DNA from: Elusimicrobiota bacterium
GTDB lineage: Bacteria > Elusimicrobiota > Elusimicrobia > FEN-1173
Length of the DNA: 64,000 nt
Reading direction: 5' to 3'
NCBI GenBank assembly: GCA_016715645.1
Contig: JADJZR010000019.1
Coordinates: 4,003-68,002 of the forward strand
This document shows positions 44,670 to 52,511 of this stretch, in pieces (position 1 is the stretch's first letter; each line of letters opens with the position of its first letter). The position numbers were made by a program, and so were the translations under genes. The notes below the pieces were generated by a model that was given only the letters and a program-made list of their open reading frames with translations, was not told the origin of the DNA and ran no database searches.

Positions 44670-46868
44670 ATGGCGAAATCACTTTTAATAGTCGAATCTC
44701 CCACCAAGGAACGCACCATCGGTCCCATGCTGGGAAAAGAGTTCGTGGTCCGCAGTTCGTTTGGGCACATCCGGGACCTCCCGAAAAAGGAGTTGGGAGT
44801 GGATGTGGAGAAAGATTTTAAACCCACGTATGTCAATTTGCCGAAAGCCAAAAAAATATTGACCGAACTGGGAACCTTGGCCAAAAACGCCGACACGGTC
44901 TATCTGGCCACCGACTTTGACCGGGAAGGGGAGGCGATTGCTTGGCATTTAAGCCAAGCGCTGATGATCCCGAAGGGAAAAGCGAAGCGCATCACGTTTC
45001 ACGAGATCACCCGGGAAGCCATTCGCGACGCCGTCCAACATCCGCGATCGATTGATGAATCGTTGGTGGACGCCCAACAAGCCCGCCGGGTGCTGGACCG
45101 ACTGGTGGGATACCGTTTGTCGCCTCTGCTGTGGAAAAAAATTCGGCCGGGCCTGTCCGCGGGGCGGGTGCAATCGGTGGCGGTACGGCTGATTTGCGCG
45201 CGGGAAGAAGAGATCGAAAAATTCAAGTCCGAAGAATATTGGACGTTGACCGCGTTGTTGGAAAAGGGCGGGTCAAATTTTTCCGCCGGTCTGTTTTCCA
45301 AGGGCGAAACCAAATTCAATAAATTTTCGTTTCGCCACAAGGGATCGGTGGACGACGTGTTGGCCGACCTGCAAGGCGCGACGTACACCGTTAAGACGGT
45401 CGAACCCAAAGAACGCCGCCGGTCGCCGGCGCCGCCGTTCACAACGGCGTCGTTGCAACAAGACGCATCGCGGCGGTTGCATTATTCGGCGTCGCGAACG
45501 ATGGTGGTGGCCCAACAGCTTTACGAAGGCATCGAAGTAGAACCCGGCGAAGGGCCGGTGGGGCTCATTACTTACATGCGGACCGATTCCGTGACCGTTG
45601 CCAAAGAGGCCCAAACGGACGCGACGGCTTACGTGAAAAAGACCTTCGGAGCCGATCATTTGCCGCCCAAACCGCGGGTGTACAAAACCAAAAGCAAAGG
45701 CGCCCAGGAAGCCCACGAAGCGATTCGGCCGACGCTCCCCTCCCGATCGCCGGAATCCGTTCGCAAATATTTAGAGCCGGACCAATTTAAAATGTACGAG
45801 CTCATTTGGCGGCGGTTCATGGCCAGCCAAATGGCGGACGCGGTGTTCGATACGGTCACAGCGGACATTGCCGCCAAGGGGTATTTGTTTCGAGCGACGG
45901 GACACACGCTCAAATTTCCCGGATACCTGGCGGTCTACGGCGAGGTGGCTGAAGACGACGCGAAAAAGGACTCGGACGACTCCGCCAAGGCGCTTCCTCC
46001 TCTGTCGCCGGGGGATCCCTTGACGTTGAAAGACCTGAAACCGGAACAACATTTCACCGAACCGCCTCCGCGATACAACGAAGCGAGTTTGGTGAAAATG
46101 TTGGAAGAGCACGGGATCGGGCGGCCGTCGACCTACGCGCCGATCATGCACACGATTGTGGACCGCGGCTACGTTCGACTGGAAGAGAGGCGGTTTTACC
46201 CGACGGCTCTGGGCCGCGTGGTGGACCGGCAGTTGGTGGACCATTTTCCAGAGATCGTCAATGTGGATTTCACGGCCAAATTAGAGGCCCGCCTGGACGA
46301 CATCGCTGAATCGCGCGAGGACTGGGTGAAGGTGATGAGAGATTTTTATGTGCCCTTCGAGGCGGAGATCAAGAAAGCCGGCAAGGGCATGGCGAAGGTG
46401 GAAATGAAACCCGAGCCCACGGACGAAAAATGCCCGAAATGCGGCGCGCCGATGGGCATTTTGGAAAACCGGCTCGGACGATATTTGTCGTGCAGTCGGT
46501 ATCCCGACTGTAAGAGCACGATCCCGGTGGACCGGGAAGGCAAAAAAATCGTGCCCCAGGAGACTTCGGAAATCTGTCCCCAATGCGGGAAGCCCATGGT
46601 GATCCGCCAGGGACGGGGGTTTGGCGGGCGACCGAACCGCTACTTGGCCTGCACGGGCTATCCGGACTGCAAAACCACGTTTTCTATTGATAAAGAGGGC
46701 AATAAAATAATCCGCCCGAAACCCGAACCCACGGAATTCAACTGCGAAAAATGCAAACGGATGATGTGGAAACGGGTGGGCAAACGGGGCCCCTTTTTAG
46801 CCTGTTCCGGGTTTCCCAAATGCCGCAACATCAAACCGTTCCCGCCCAAAAAACCGGATGGAGATTGA
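44670..46868 (+). CDS. topA: DNA topoisomerase I (type IA)
   Basis: A 732-aa enzyme that relaxes negative supercoils. It has an N-terminal Toprim domain (LLIVESPTKERTIG, LATDFDREGEAIAWHL), the catalytic tyrosine in TYMRTDSVTV (Tyr ~302) and HEAIRPT. At the end are three C4 zinc-ribbon units (CPKCGAPMGIL, CPQCGKPMVIR, CEKCKRMMWKR). The last 11 nt overlap xerC. The dprA-topA-xerC order is conserved in many bacteria. Confidence 0.97.
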   Translation: MAKSLLIVESPTKERTIGPMLGKEFVVRSSFGHIRDLPKKELGVDVEKDFKPTYVNLPKAKKILTELGTLAKNADTVYLATDFDREGEAIAWHLSQALMIPKGKAKRITFHEITREAIRDAVQHPRSIDESLVDAQQARRVLDRLVGYRLSPLLWKKIRPGLSAGRVQSVAVRLICAREEEIEKFKSEEYWTLTALLEKGGSNFSAGLFSKGETKFNKFSFRHKGSVDDVLADLQGATYTVKTVEPKERRRSPAPPFTTASLQQDASRRLHYSASRTMVVAQQLYEGIEVEPGEGPVGLITYMRTDSVTVAKEAQTDATAYVKKTFGADHLPPKPRVYKTKSKGAQEAHEAIRPTLPSRSPESVRKYLEPDQFKMYELIWRRFMASQMADAVFDTVTADIAAKGYLFRATGHTLKFPGYLAVYGEVAEDDAKKDSDDSAKALPPLSPGDPLTLKDLKPEQHFTEPPPRYNEASLVKMLEEHGIGRPSTYAPIMHTIVDRGYVRLEERRFYPTALGRVVDRQLVDHFPEIVNVDFTAKLEARLDDIAESREDWVKVMRDFYVPFEAEIKKAGKGMAKVEMKPEPTDEKCPKCGAPMGILENRLGRYLSCSRYPDCKSTIPVDREGKKIVPQETSEICPQCGKPMVIRQGRGFGGRPNRYLACTGYPDCKTTFSIDKEGNKIIRPKPEPTEFNCEKCKRMMWKRVGKRGPFLACSGFPKCRNIKPFPPKKPDGD

Positions 46869-47770
46869 CGAGGCCCTGCATCGGTTCGACCTGCATTTAA
46901 GAGGGGAACAGAATCTCGCCGCGGCCACGCGGCGGGCGTACCGGTCGGACCTGGCGGACTTTTCCGACTATTGGCGCCGGACCCACGGCGAGCGGCCCAT
47001 CGAAGAGGCGGACCGATCGGTTCTGCGGCCCTATTTGGCGAGGCTGGGCGAACGGGACTGGCGGCGGTCCACGCTCCTACGCAAATACGAATCCCTGTGG
47101 GCATTTTTTCGATTTCTAAACCGCAAAGGCTTTTGCTCCCGCAACCCAACGGACGGCCTTTCGCGGCCGAAACCGGAACGACGGATCCCCTCCTTTTGGG
47201 GAAGGCGACGTGGCGCGATTGTTGTCGTCGGCGGATCCGAACCCAAAGGCCGGATCGGCGGTGCGCGTGGCCCGGGACCGGGCGATGTTGGAATTGCTCT
47301 ATTCGTCGGGTTTGCGCGCGGAGGAGACGGTGTCGTTGGCGGTCTCGGCGGTGGATCCGTGGGACGGCGCGGTGCGGGTGTTCGGGAAAGGCTCCAAAGA
47401 GCGGCTTGTCCCCGTGGGGGAACCGGCTCTTCGAGCGGTTCGAGACTATCTTAAACTCCGCGGGATCGATTTGATGTCGCCAGGTGAACAGGCCCGAAGT
47501 CCGCTGTTTGTCGGACGATCGGGACGACCGCTGAACGTGCGGACACTTCGTCGGGTCGTGGACGGGGCGGCGCGGGTTGCGGGTTTGCGCCACGCCCATC
47601 CTCACTTGTTGCGCCACTCGTTCGCGACGCATTTGTTGAACCGGGGGTGTGATTTGCGTTCCGTGCAAGACATGCTGGGCCACAAAAATTTATCCACGAC
47701 ACAAATCTACACGCACGTCACCACCGAACGCCTGCGCCAGGTTTACGAGAAAGCCCACCCGAGGGCCTAG
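46858..47770 (+). CDS. xerC: Tyrosine recombinase XerC/XerD, frameshifted in this sequence
   Basis: The first part (frame 1, from ATG 46858) is the SAM-like N-terminal core-binding domain ending ERRIPSF. Frame 2 then carries the catalytic domain: SSGLRAEE (Arg), HLLRHSFATHLL (His-x-x-Arg) and LGHKNLSTTQIYTHV (His and nucleophile Tyr). The shift lies at about 47194-47200 in TCCTTTTGGGG. Restoring the frame gives ~304 aa, the normal length. All catalytic residues are intact, which favours a sequencing error. The role would be chromosome dimer resolution. Confidence 0.9.
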
Positions 47771-47795
47771 TGTCGCAACCCGCGCATTTCCTCCC

Positions 47796-48758
47796 ATGAC
47801 CGTCGATCCGGTTGTTCCCGACAAAATTCGTTTGTTGATGGAAGAAGCCTCTTGCGACCGGGCGGAAGCCGAGTTGGCCATGTCGCTGGCGGGGTTCGAT
47901 TTGGAAAAAGCGATCCGGACCATCGGGACGTTGTTGCGCCACATCGTCGTGGTGAAAGGCAAGTTCGTGGACGCCCAGCAAAATTTGTATGGACTTCTCA
48001 TTTTGATCGCCGACACCCGCCGCGACCAATTCATTCGGGTTCGGGCGGTGGTGTCGTACAACCCCGCGCTGTTTGAAACGACGTTGGGTCAACATTGGTA
48101 CGAATTTGAAAAGGACATTTACGCCGCGCGGTTGGCGGAGGGGGCGTTGCAACAGGTGAGCCAGGACCTGGAACGCTCTTTTTTGGAAGACTTAGGGGCG
48201 CGTCGGGACGAATTTTTTCCGGCGCTCAAATCCCCGTCGGGGACCAACCTGGCGGCCGTGTTGGACGGGGCGGTGAAAAAATCGTTCCCCCGGGGCCTGA
48301 CGTCGGAATACGTGCCGGAGGTCATTGACTGGAACCAGTTTCGCCGGTTTCCGATCAAAGGCGAAGAACGGCCGGCGGTTTCTTCGGAAGGAGTTCCCAG
48401 CGGATCCAGCGCCGAGGAGGCCCTGCGCATTCAAATGGAGGTGCGGGAGGATCCCAAAGGGAGTCCTCTCAAAGAGGTTCGTGTGGGCGACCACGTGGCG
48501 GTGGTGTTGGCGGACAACCGCGACATCGCCCACTACATCGCCAAACTGTTCGGCCTCCTGAACGAATCCGGCCCGCGTCCGATGGACGTTCCCGTGGAAA
48601 CCGTGCAACGCCACGAAGGGCGGGTTCGGTTGCACGTGCGCTTGTCCGCCGGGATCCTGGGATACGCCGAGGCGCCTGAAACCCTTTGTGTCCGTGTCCG
48701 TCCCCGCGAAACCGACCCCTGGTGGCGCCGAATGCTCCAGCGCGAATCGTCCCAATAG
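47796..48758 (+). CDS. Uncharacterised protein with UBA/TS-N-like N-terminus
   Basis: A 320-aa soluble protein I do not recognise. Residues ~8-45 resemble a UBA/TS-N-type three-helix domain (IRLLMEEASCDRAEAELAMS, then GFDLEKAIRTIG), the fold used by EF-Ts and NAC to contact the translation machinery. A mixed alpha/beta region follows, then a region of short beta strands (VGDHVAVVLADNRDIAHYIAKLFGLL). No signal peptide or membrane helix. ATG 47796 was chosen; upstream codons in the frame overlap xerC. It lies between xerC and the mraZ promoter. Confidence 0.65.
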   Translation: MTVDPVVPDKIRLLMEEASCDRAEAELAMSLAGFDLEKAIRTIGTLLRHIVVVKGKFVDAQQNLYGLLILIADTRRDQFIRVRAVVSYNPALFETTLGQHWYEFEKDIYAARLAEGALQQVSQDLERSFLEDLGARRDEFFPALKSPSGTNLAAVLDGAVKKSFPRGLTSEYVPEVIDWNQFRRFPIKGEERPAVSSEGVPSGSSAEEALRIQMEVREDPKGSPLKEVRVGDHVAVVLADNRDIAHYIAKLFGLLNESGPRPMDVPVETVQRHEGRVRLHVRLSAGILGYAEAPETLCVRVRPRETDPWWRRMLQRESSQ

Positions 48759-48811
48759 TCACCGACCCTTCGTCCCTCGCCCCGCTGTCTCGTCCGTCTC
48801 GTCCCCGCCCC

Positions 48812-48840
48812 TTGACAAAAGGGCGCGGCTTGACTATGCT
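48812..48840 (+). promoter_or_regulatory. Promoter of the dcw (division and cell wall) cluster
   Basis: TTGACA at 48812-48817 and TATGCT at 48835-48840 are 17 nt apart. Transcription should start near 48847, just before the tandem MraZ-type boxes. Confidence 0.8.
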
Positions 48841-48849
48841 TTCAGGGCG

Positions 48850-48879
48850 GTGGAGAAAAGTGGGGAAAAGTGGTGAAAT
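48850..48879 (+). promoter_or_regulatory. Tandem MraZ-binding boxes
   Basis: Three decamers in phase: GTGGAGAAAA, GTGGGGAAAA, GTGGTGAAAT. Further GTGG cores follow at 48882 and 48890. The 10-bp spacing and (A)AAAGTGG core match known MraZ operators (GTGG/TGGG direct repeats upstream of mraZ). The boxes lie just after the predicted start of transcription, so binding would block the operon's own promoter. Confidence 0.75.
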
Positions 48880-48905
48880 TTGTGGAAGAGTGGGAGGATC
48901 CGTCT

Positions 48906-49331
48906 GTGTTTCTGAGCGGCGAGCATCGTCATGGTTTGGATGACAAGCGTCGGTTGGCGCTTCCGGCTCGGCTCCGTCAGAACGCCCGTCGGTTCGTGAT
49001 GGCCCGGGGATGGGAAGGATGCCTGTCGCTCTATACGGAGGACGAATGGAAGAAATTACTCGCCAAGCTGGATGGTTTGCCCGTTGCCAACAAAGTGCAC
49101 GCGCGCGCTTACAAACGTCTTTTGATTTCGGGGGCGATGTGTGTGGACGCGGATGGGCAGGGGCGCCTCTTGGTCCCCGAATCCTTAGGGCGATACGCCG
49201 GCATTCAAAAGGACGTGACGGTGGTCGGTATGGAGAACCGGATCGAACTTTGGTCTTCGGAGCGTTGGGCGTCCTATAAACGACGGGCCGAAAAGAGCGC
49301 CGCCCAGATCGCCGCACACATTGACCTCTGA
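48906..49331 (+). CDS. mraZ: Transcriptional regulator MraZ
   Basis: A 141-aa protein with two AbrB-like half-sites. The first is HGLDDKRRLALPARLR; the second, CVDADGQGRLLVPESLGRYAGI, carries the DxxGR motif. The first motif has Lys-Arg-Arg instead of Lys-Gly-Arg. I chose GTG 48906 (MFLSGEHRHGLDDK) because GGGAGG lies 8 nt upstream and the protein then begins like the family. An earlier in-frame GTG at 48870 lies inside the operator. It normally represses the dcw operon. Confidence 0.92.
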   Translation: MFLSGEHRHGLDDKRRLALPARLRQNARRFVMARGWEGCLSLYTEDEWKKLLAKLDGLPVANKVHARAYKRLLISGAMCVDADGQGRLLVPESLGRYAGIQKDVTVVGMENRIELWSSERWASYKRRAEKSAAQIAAHIDL

Positions 49332-50258
49332 GGGATTGGGTCTTACCGGTCCCGCGTCAGGCGGTGGGGAAACGGAGGCGGCGGGTGGGTCAATCGCTCA
49401 CCGGTCCGTGTTGCTGTCCGAAAGTATCGCCGGGTTGCTGGTTCGGCCCGGTGGGCGGTATGTGGACGCGACGGTGGGGCTCGGCGGGCATGCGGAGGCT
49501 ATTTTAGAAGCGAGCGCGCCGGACGGTCGGTTGATCGCCGTGGATCGGGACCCGACGTCCTTGGCGGCGGCTCGGGAACGGTTGGCTCGGTTTAGGGACC
49601 GCGTGACGTTTGTGGCGGGCAATTATGATCGGTTCGAAGAGCGGGCGGACATTCGCCCGGGTTCCTTAGATGGAATTTTGGCGGATTTGGGGGTTTCCTC
49701 GCCCCAGTTAGACCGGGAAGAGCGGGGGTTCAGTTTTATGCGATCGGGCCCGTTGGACATGCGGATGGATCCGACTCAGGGGAAACCGCGCGGCAATTCC
49801 TGATGGGCGCGTCGCCGGAAGAGTTGGAATCGTGTCTGAAAGCGGCGGGAGAAGTGCGGTTTGCCCGTAAGTTAGCACGGCGGTTGTTGGAGGCGGCACC
49901 CGATTTGACGACCACCGATCAGTTGGCCGCGGCGGTGTGCCGGTGGGTGCCGCGACGGGGAAAAAATCACCCTGCCACGCGGGTGTTTTTGGCGTTGCGC
50001 ATGGCGGTGAATCAAGAGTTGGAGAGTTTAACGGAATTTTTGCGCCGGGCTGTGGGGGTTTTGAAACCGGGCGGGCGGTTGGCGGTGATCTCCTTTCATT
50101 CGGGGGAGGACCGGCTGGTCAAGTGGTTTGGGCGCGGGGAAGCGGCGGCGGGGCGGTTTCGGATCATCACCAAAAAGCCTCTGGAGGCGTCCGAAGAGGA
50201 ACAGCGCCTCAACCCTCGGTCCCGGAGCGCCAAATTGCGGGTGTTCGAAAAAATTTAG
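49321..50258 (+). CDS. rsmH: 16S rRNA (cytosine-1402-N4) methyltransferase RsmH, frameshifted in this sequence
   Basis: The first part (from TTG 49321, overlapping mraZ) has VDATVGLGGHAEAILEA (SAM site) and GILADLGVSSPQLD, ending in LDMRMDPTQG. A single missing G in CAGGGGAAACC (about 49777-49783) shifts the frame. Reading on in the next frame gives ETARQFLMGASPEELE, then the normal C-terminal half with ISFHSGEDRLVKWF and RSRSAKLRVFEKI. The total of ~312 aa is normal. All motifs survive, so a base-calling error is likely. The TAG stop lies in the left target duplication of MITE copy D. Confidence 0.92.
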
Positions 50259-50432
50259 GTTACTGCTCAGCTCCCTCACCCTGCCCTCTCCCAAGAGGAG
50301 AGGGAAATCTTTGTTTTCCTTCCCCTCTTGGGGGAAGGCCCTTCGGGCCCGGGGCCTGCTCGGCCCGTTGCAATCGTGTGCCGCGGGCACACGCAACCCC
50401 CGAAGGGGCGGATGAGGGACCTGGGTAGTTAC
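50259..50432. mobile_element. MITE copy D (long form)
   Basis: A 174-nt element from GTTACTGCTCAG to CTGGGTAGTTAC. Flanking 8-mers AAATTTAG and AAGTTTAG match at 7 of 8. It carries both palindromes and the extra hairpin arm (GTGTGCCGCGGGCACAC) also found in copy B. It splits the dcw operon between rsmH and ftsL. Confidence 0.88.
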
Positions 50433-50459
50433 AAGTTTAGACACCACGAGCGACAGAAC

Positions 50460-50494
50460 CCGGGAGAGGAAAGGCTTGTCCTTTCCTCTCCCGG
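50460..50494. other. Perfect 15-bp hairpin before ftsL
   Basis: CCGGGAGAGGAAAGG, a 5-nt loop CTTGT, and the exact complement. A TTG that could start an extended ftsL lies in the loop; I rejected that start. It is followed by ACATTTTG, a weak T-run, so it could attenuate or process the dcw transcript. It is close in sequence to the MITE palindromes but outside their termini. Confidence 0.6.
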
Positions 50495-50520
50495 ACATTT
50501 TGAAACAGCGGAGGCCGCAC

Positions 50521-50802
50521 GTGCGGGGTTCCCGGGAGATGGGAACCGCCCTCTTTGTTGGAGGGGGCGGGTTGTTTATTTTGTTTTCGGTTTCGGCTTG
50601 GTTCCATGTCCAGTCGGTGCGGTTGTCCTATCGGGCCCAATCGGTTCGCCAGGACTTGGATCGGTTGGAACGCAAGGAACAGGCCGAACGCCGTCGTTTG
50701 GAGTCGGCGATGTCGTTGGCCCGTTTGGACCAGACGGCCCGGTCTCGGCGGGGATTGGCGTTGCCTCGTCCGGACCAGGTTCGCCTTTTGCCCGACGTTT
50801 GA
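50521..50802 (+). CDS. ftsL: FtsL-like cell-division protein
   Basis: A 93-aa bitopic protein: a short N-terminal cytosolic tail, one membrane helix (TALFVGGGGLFILFSVSAW) and a coiled coil with heptads (SVRQDLDRLERKEQAERRRLES). Position between rsmH and ftsI is the expected place for ftsL. GTG 50521 has a GCGGAGG ribosome site 6 nt upstream; a TTG at 50476 would place the start within a hairpin. Its sequence is poorly conserved, so the call rests on layout and position. Confidence 0.8.
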   Translation: MRGSREMGTALFVGGGGLFILFSVSAWFHVQSVRLSYRAQSVRQDLDRLERKEQAERRRLESAMSLARLDQTARSRRGLALPRPDQVRLLPDV

Positions 50803-50804
50803 CC

Positions 50805-52511
50805 GTGCGTTTTCGATTTCGCCTGGTGATGGGGCTGATGGCCGCGGGGTTTCTGGCGGTGACAGCGCGGTTGGCCTATCTTCAGGTTTGGCGCCATCGG
50901 GATTTGTCCCAACGAGCTCAGTCCCAAGCGGAACGGTGGGTTCGCGATGCTCCGCGCCGGGCGCCCATCCGGGACCGGCACGGAGACGTGTTGGTGGATT
51001 CCGTTCGGGTGGCGTCGTGTTACGCCGATCCCCGCCTGTTGCCCCACCCCGATACCACGGCCCAGCGGTTGGCGAAACCCCTCCGTCTGTCCGCGTCTGA
51101 AATCACTGAGCGCATTCGGCGAGCGCCCGGCGCGTTCGTGTGGCTGAAACGGCGATTGGGCGCCGACGAATCACGGGCGATCGAAGAAGAAAATTTACGC
51201 GGCATCGGTTTGCAATGGGAATACCGGCGGTTTTATCCCAACGGGGATTTGGCCGGCCCCCTCTTGGGCGTTGTGGGGGAAGACGGCCGAGGATTGTCGG
51301 GCCTGGAATACGCGTTCAACAAAGAATTGATGGACCCCCGTCCGCCCTTACGGGCCCTGCGCGACGGGCGGGGGCGGCGGTTAATGGAAACGTCTTCCGA
51401 ACGGCCTTCGGCCGGCGGGTTGCGGCTGAGCATCGATCGGAAAATCCAATTCATTGCCGAGCGGGAACTGGACACGGCTTTACGGCGTGCCCAGGCCCGA
51501 TCGGGCATCGTCGTTGTCCAAGACCCTTGGACCGGAGAGATTTTGGCCATGGCGGGCCGGCCGGCGGTTTCCCTGACGTCGGAGTCGGTGGCTTCGCCCG
51601 AGGAACTCATGGTGAGGGCCGTTCAATGGTCCTTCGAACCCGGATCCACGTTCAAAGTGGTGACGGCGGCGGCCGCGTTGGAAAACAAGTCGGTTCGGCC
51701 CGGGGAATTGATAAACTGTGAGTCCGGGAAGTGGAAATACGCCGACGTCGAAATCAACGATCACGAACCGGAAAAGATCATCACGTTTGCCCGGTCCATG
51801 GAAGTCTCCTCCAACATCGCTTTATCGAAAGTGGGGTTGCGCGTCGGCAAAGAAAAGATGTACGACACCGTGCGCGCTTTTGGATTCGGATCGCGGACCG
51901 GTTTTGATCTTCCGGGTGAGGCGGTGGGCCTCTTAAAACCACCGTCCCAATGGAGCGGTGTGACCTTGCCGATCCTGTCGTTCGGTCAGGAAGTGGGGGT
52001 GACGGCCCTTCAGTTGGCCGGGGCGTTCAGCGCTATCGCCAACGGCGGGCGGCTGCTGGAACCTCACGTCTGCCTGGACGCCGATTGGCCTTCCGGGGAA
52101 ACGCCCCGGTGGCCGGTCCCGACGGAGGTGCGGCGCGTCATGAGCCCCGAGACCGCGGCCACGTTGACCACTTTTATGGAAGGTGTTGTGTTAAAGGGGA
52201 CCGGGGTGGACGCGGTTTTGCCGGGTTGGCAAGTGGCCGGAAAGACGGGGACCGCGCAAAAAATCGATCCCCGCACCCGGGCCTATTCACGGGAAAAATA
52301 CGTGGCGTCCTTTGCAGGGTTCGCCCCGTCGCGTCGGCCGCGGTTGACCATCGTGGTGATCATCGACGAACCCAAAGGGCTCATCTGGGGAGGCTACAAC
52401 GCCGCCCCGGTGTTTAAGAACATCGCGTGGCAGGCGCTTTCGTTGTTGGGGGTTCCCACCGATGAGCCCCCGCCGCCCGGCCCGGCGTCGAAAGGAGAAA
52501 AAAAACGGTGA
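50805..52511 (+). CDS. ftsI: Peptidoglycan transpeptidase FtsI (PBP3-type)
   Basis: A 568-aa class B penicillin-binding protein of septal wall synthesis. One N-terminal membrane helix (LVMGLMAAGFLAVTARLAYL) is followed by the pedestal domain (PRRAPIRDRHGDVLVDSV) and the transpeptidase domain with EPGSTFK (catalytic Ser), SSN and KTGTAQK. No PASTA domain. GTG 50805 was chosen; a TTG at 50799 that overlaps the ftsL stop is an alternative. The stop overlaps the murE GTG. Confidence 0.94.
   Translation: MRFRFRLVMGLMAAGFLAVTARLAYLQVWRHRDLSQRAQSQAERWVRDAPRRAPIRDRHGDVLVDSVRVASCYADPRLLPHPDTTAQRLAKPLRLSASEITERIRRAPGAFVWLKRRLGADESRAIEEENLRGIGLQWEYRRFYPNGDLAGPLLGVVGEDGRGLSGLEYAFNKELMDPRPPLRALRDGRGRRLMETSSERPSAGGLRLSIDRKIQFIAERELDTALRRAQARSGIVVVQDPWTGEILAMAGRPAVSLTSESVASPEELMVRAVQWSFEPGSTFKVVTAAAALENKSVRPGELINCESGKWKYADVEINDHEPEKIITFARSMEVSSNIALSKVGLRVGKEKMYDTVRAFGFGSRTGFDLPGEAVGLLKPPSQWSGVTLPILSFGQEVGVTALQLAGAFSAIANGGRLLEPHVCLDADWPSGETPRWPVPTEVRRVMSPETAATLTTFMEGVVLKGTGVDAVLPGWQVAGKTGTAQKIDPRTRAYSREKYVASFAGFAPSRRPRLTIVVIIDEPKGLIWGGYNAAPVFKNIAWQALSLLGVPTDEPPPPGPASKGEKKR

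Noticed and set aside
50476..50520. Upstream TTG start for ftsL at 50476
   Set aside because: The codon lies in a hairpin loop with its would-be ribosome site paired; GTG 50521 has a well-spaced GCGGAGG.
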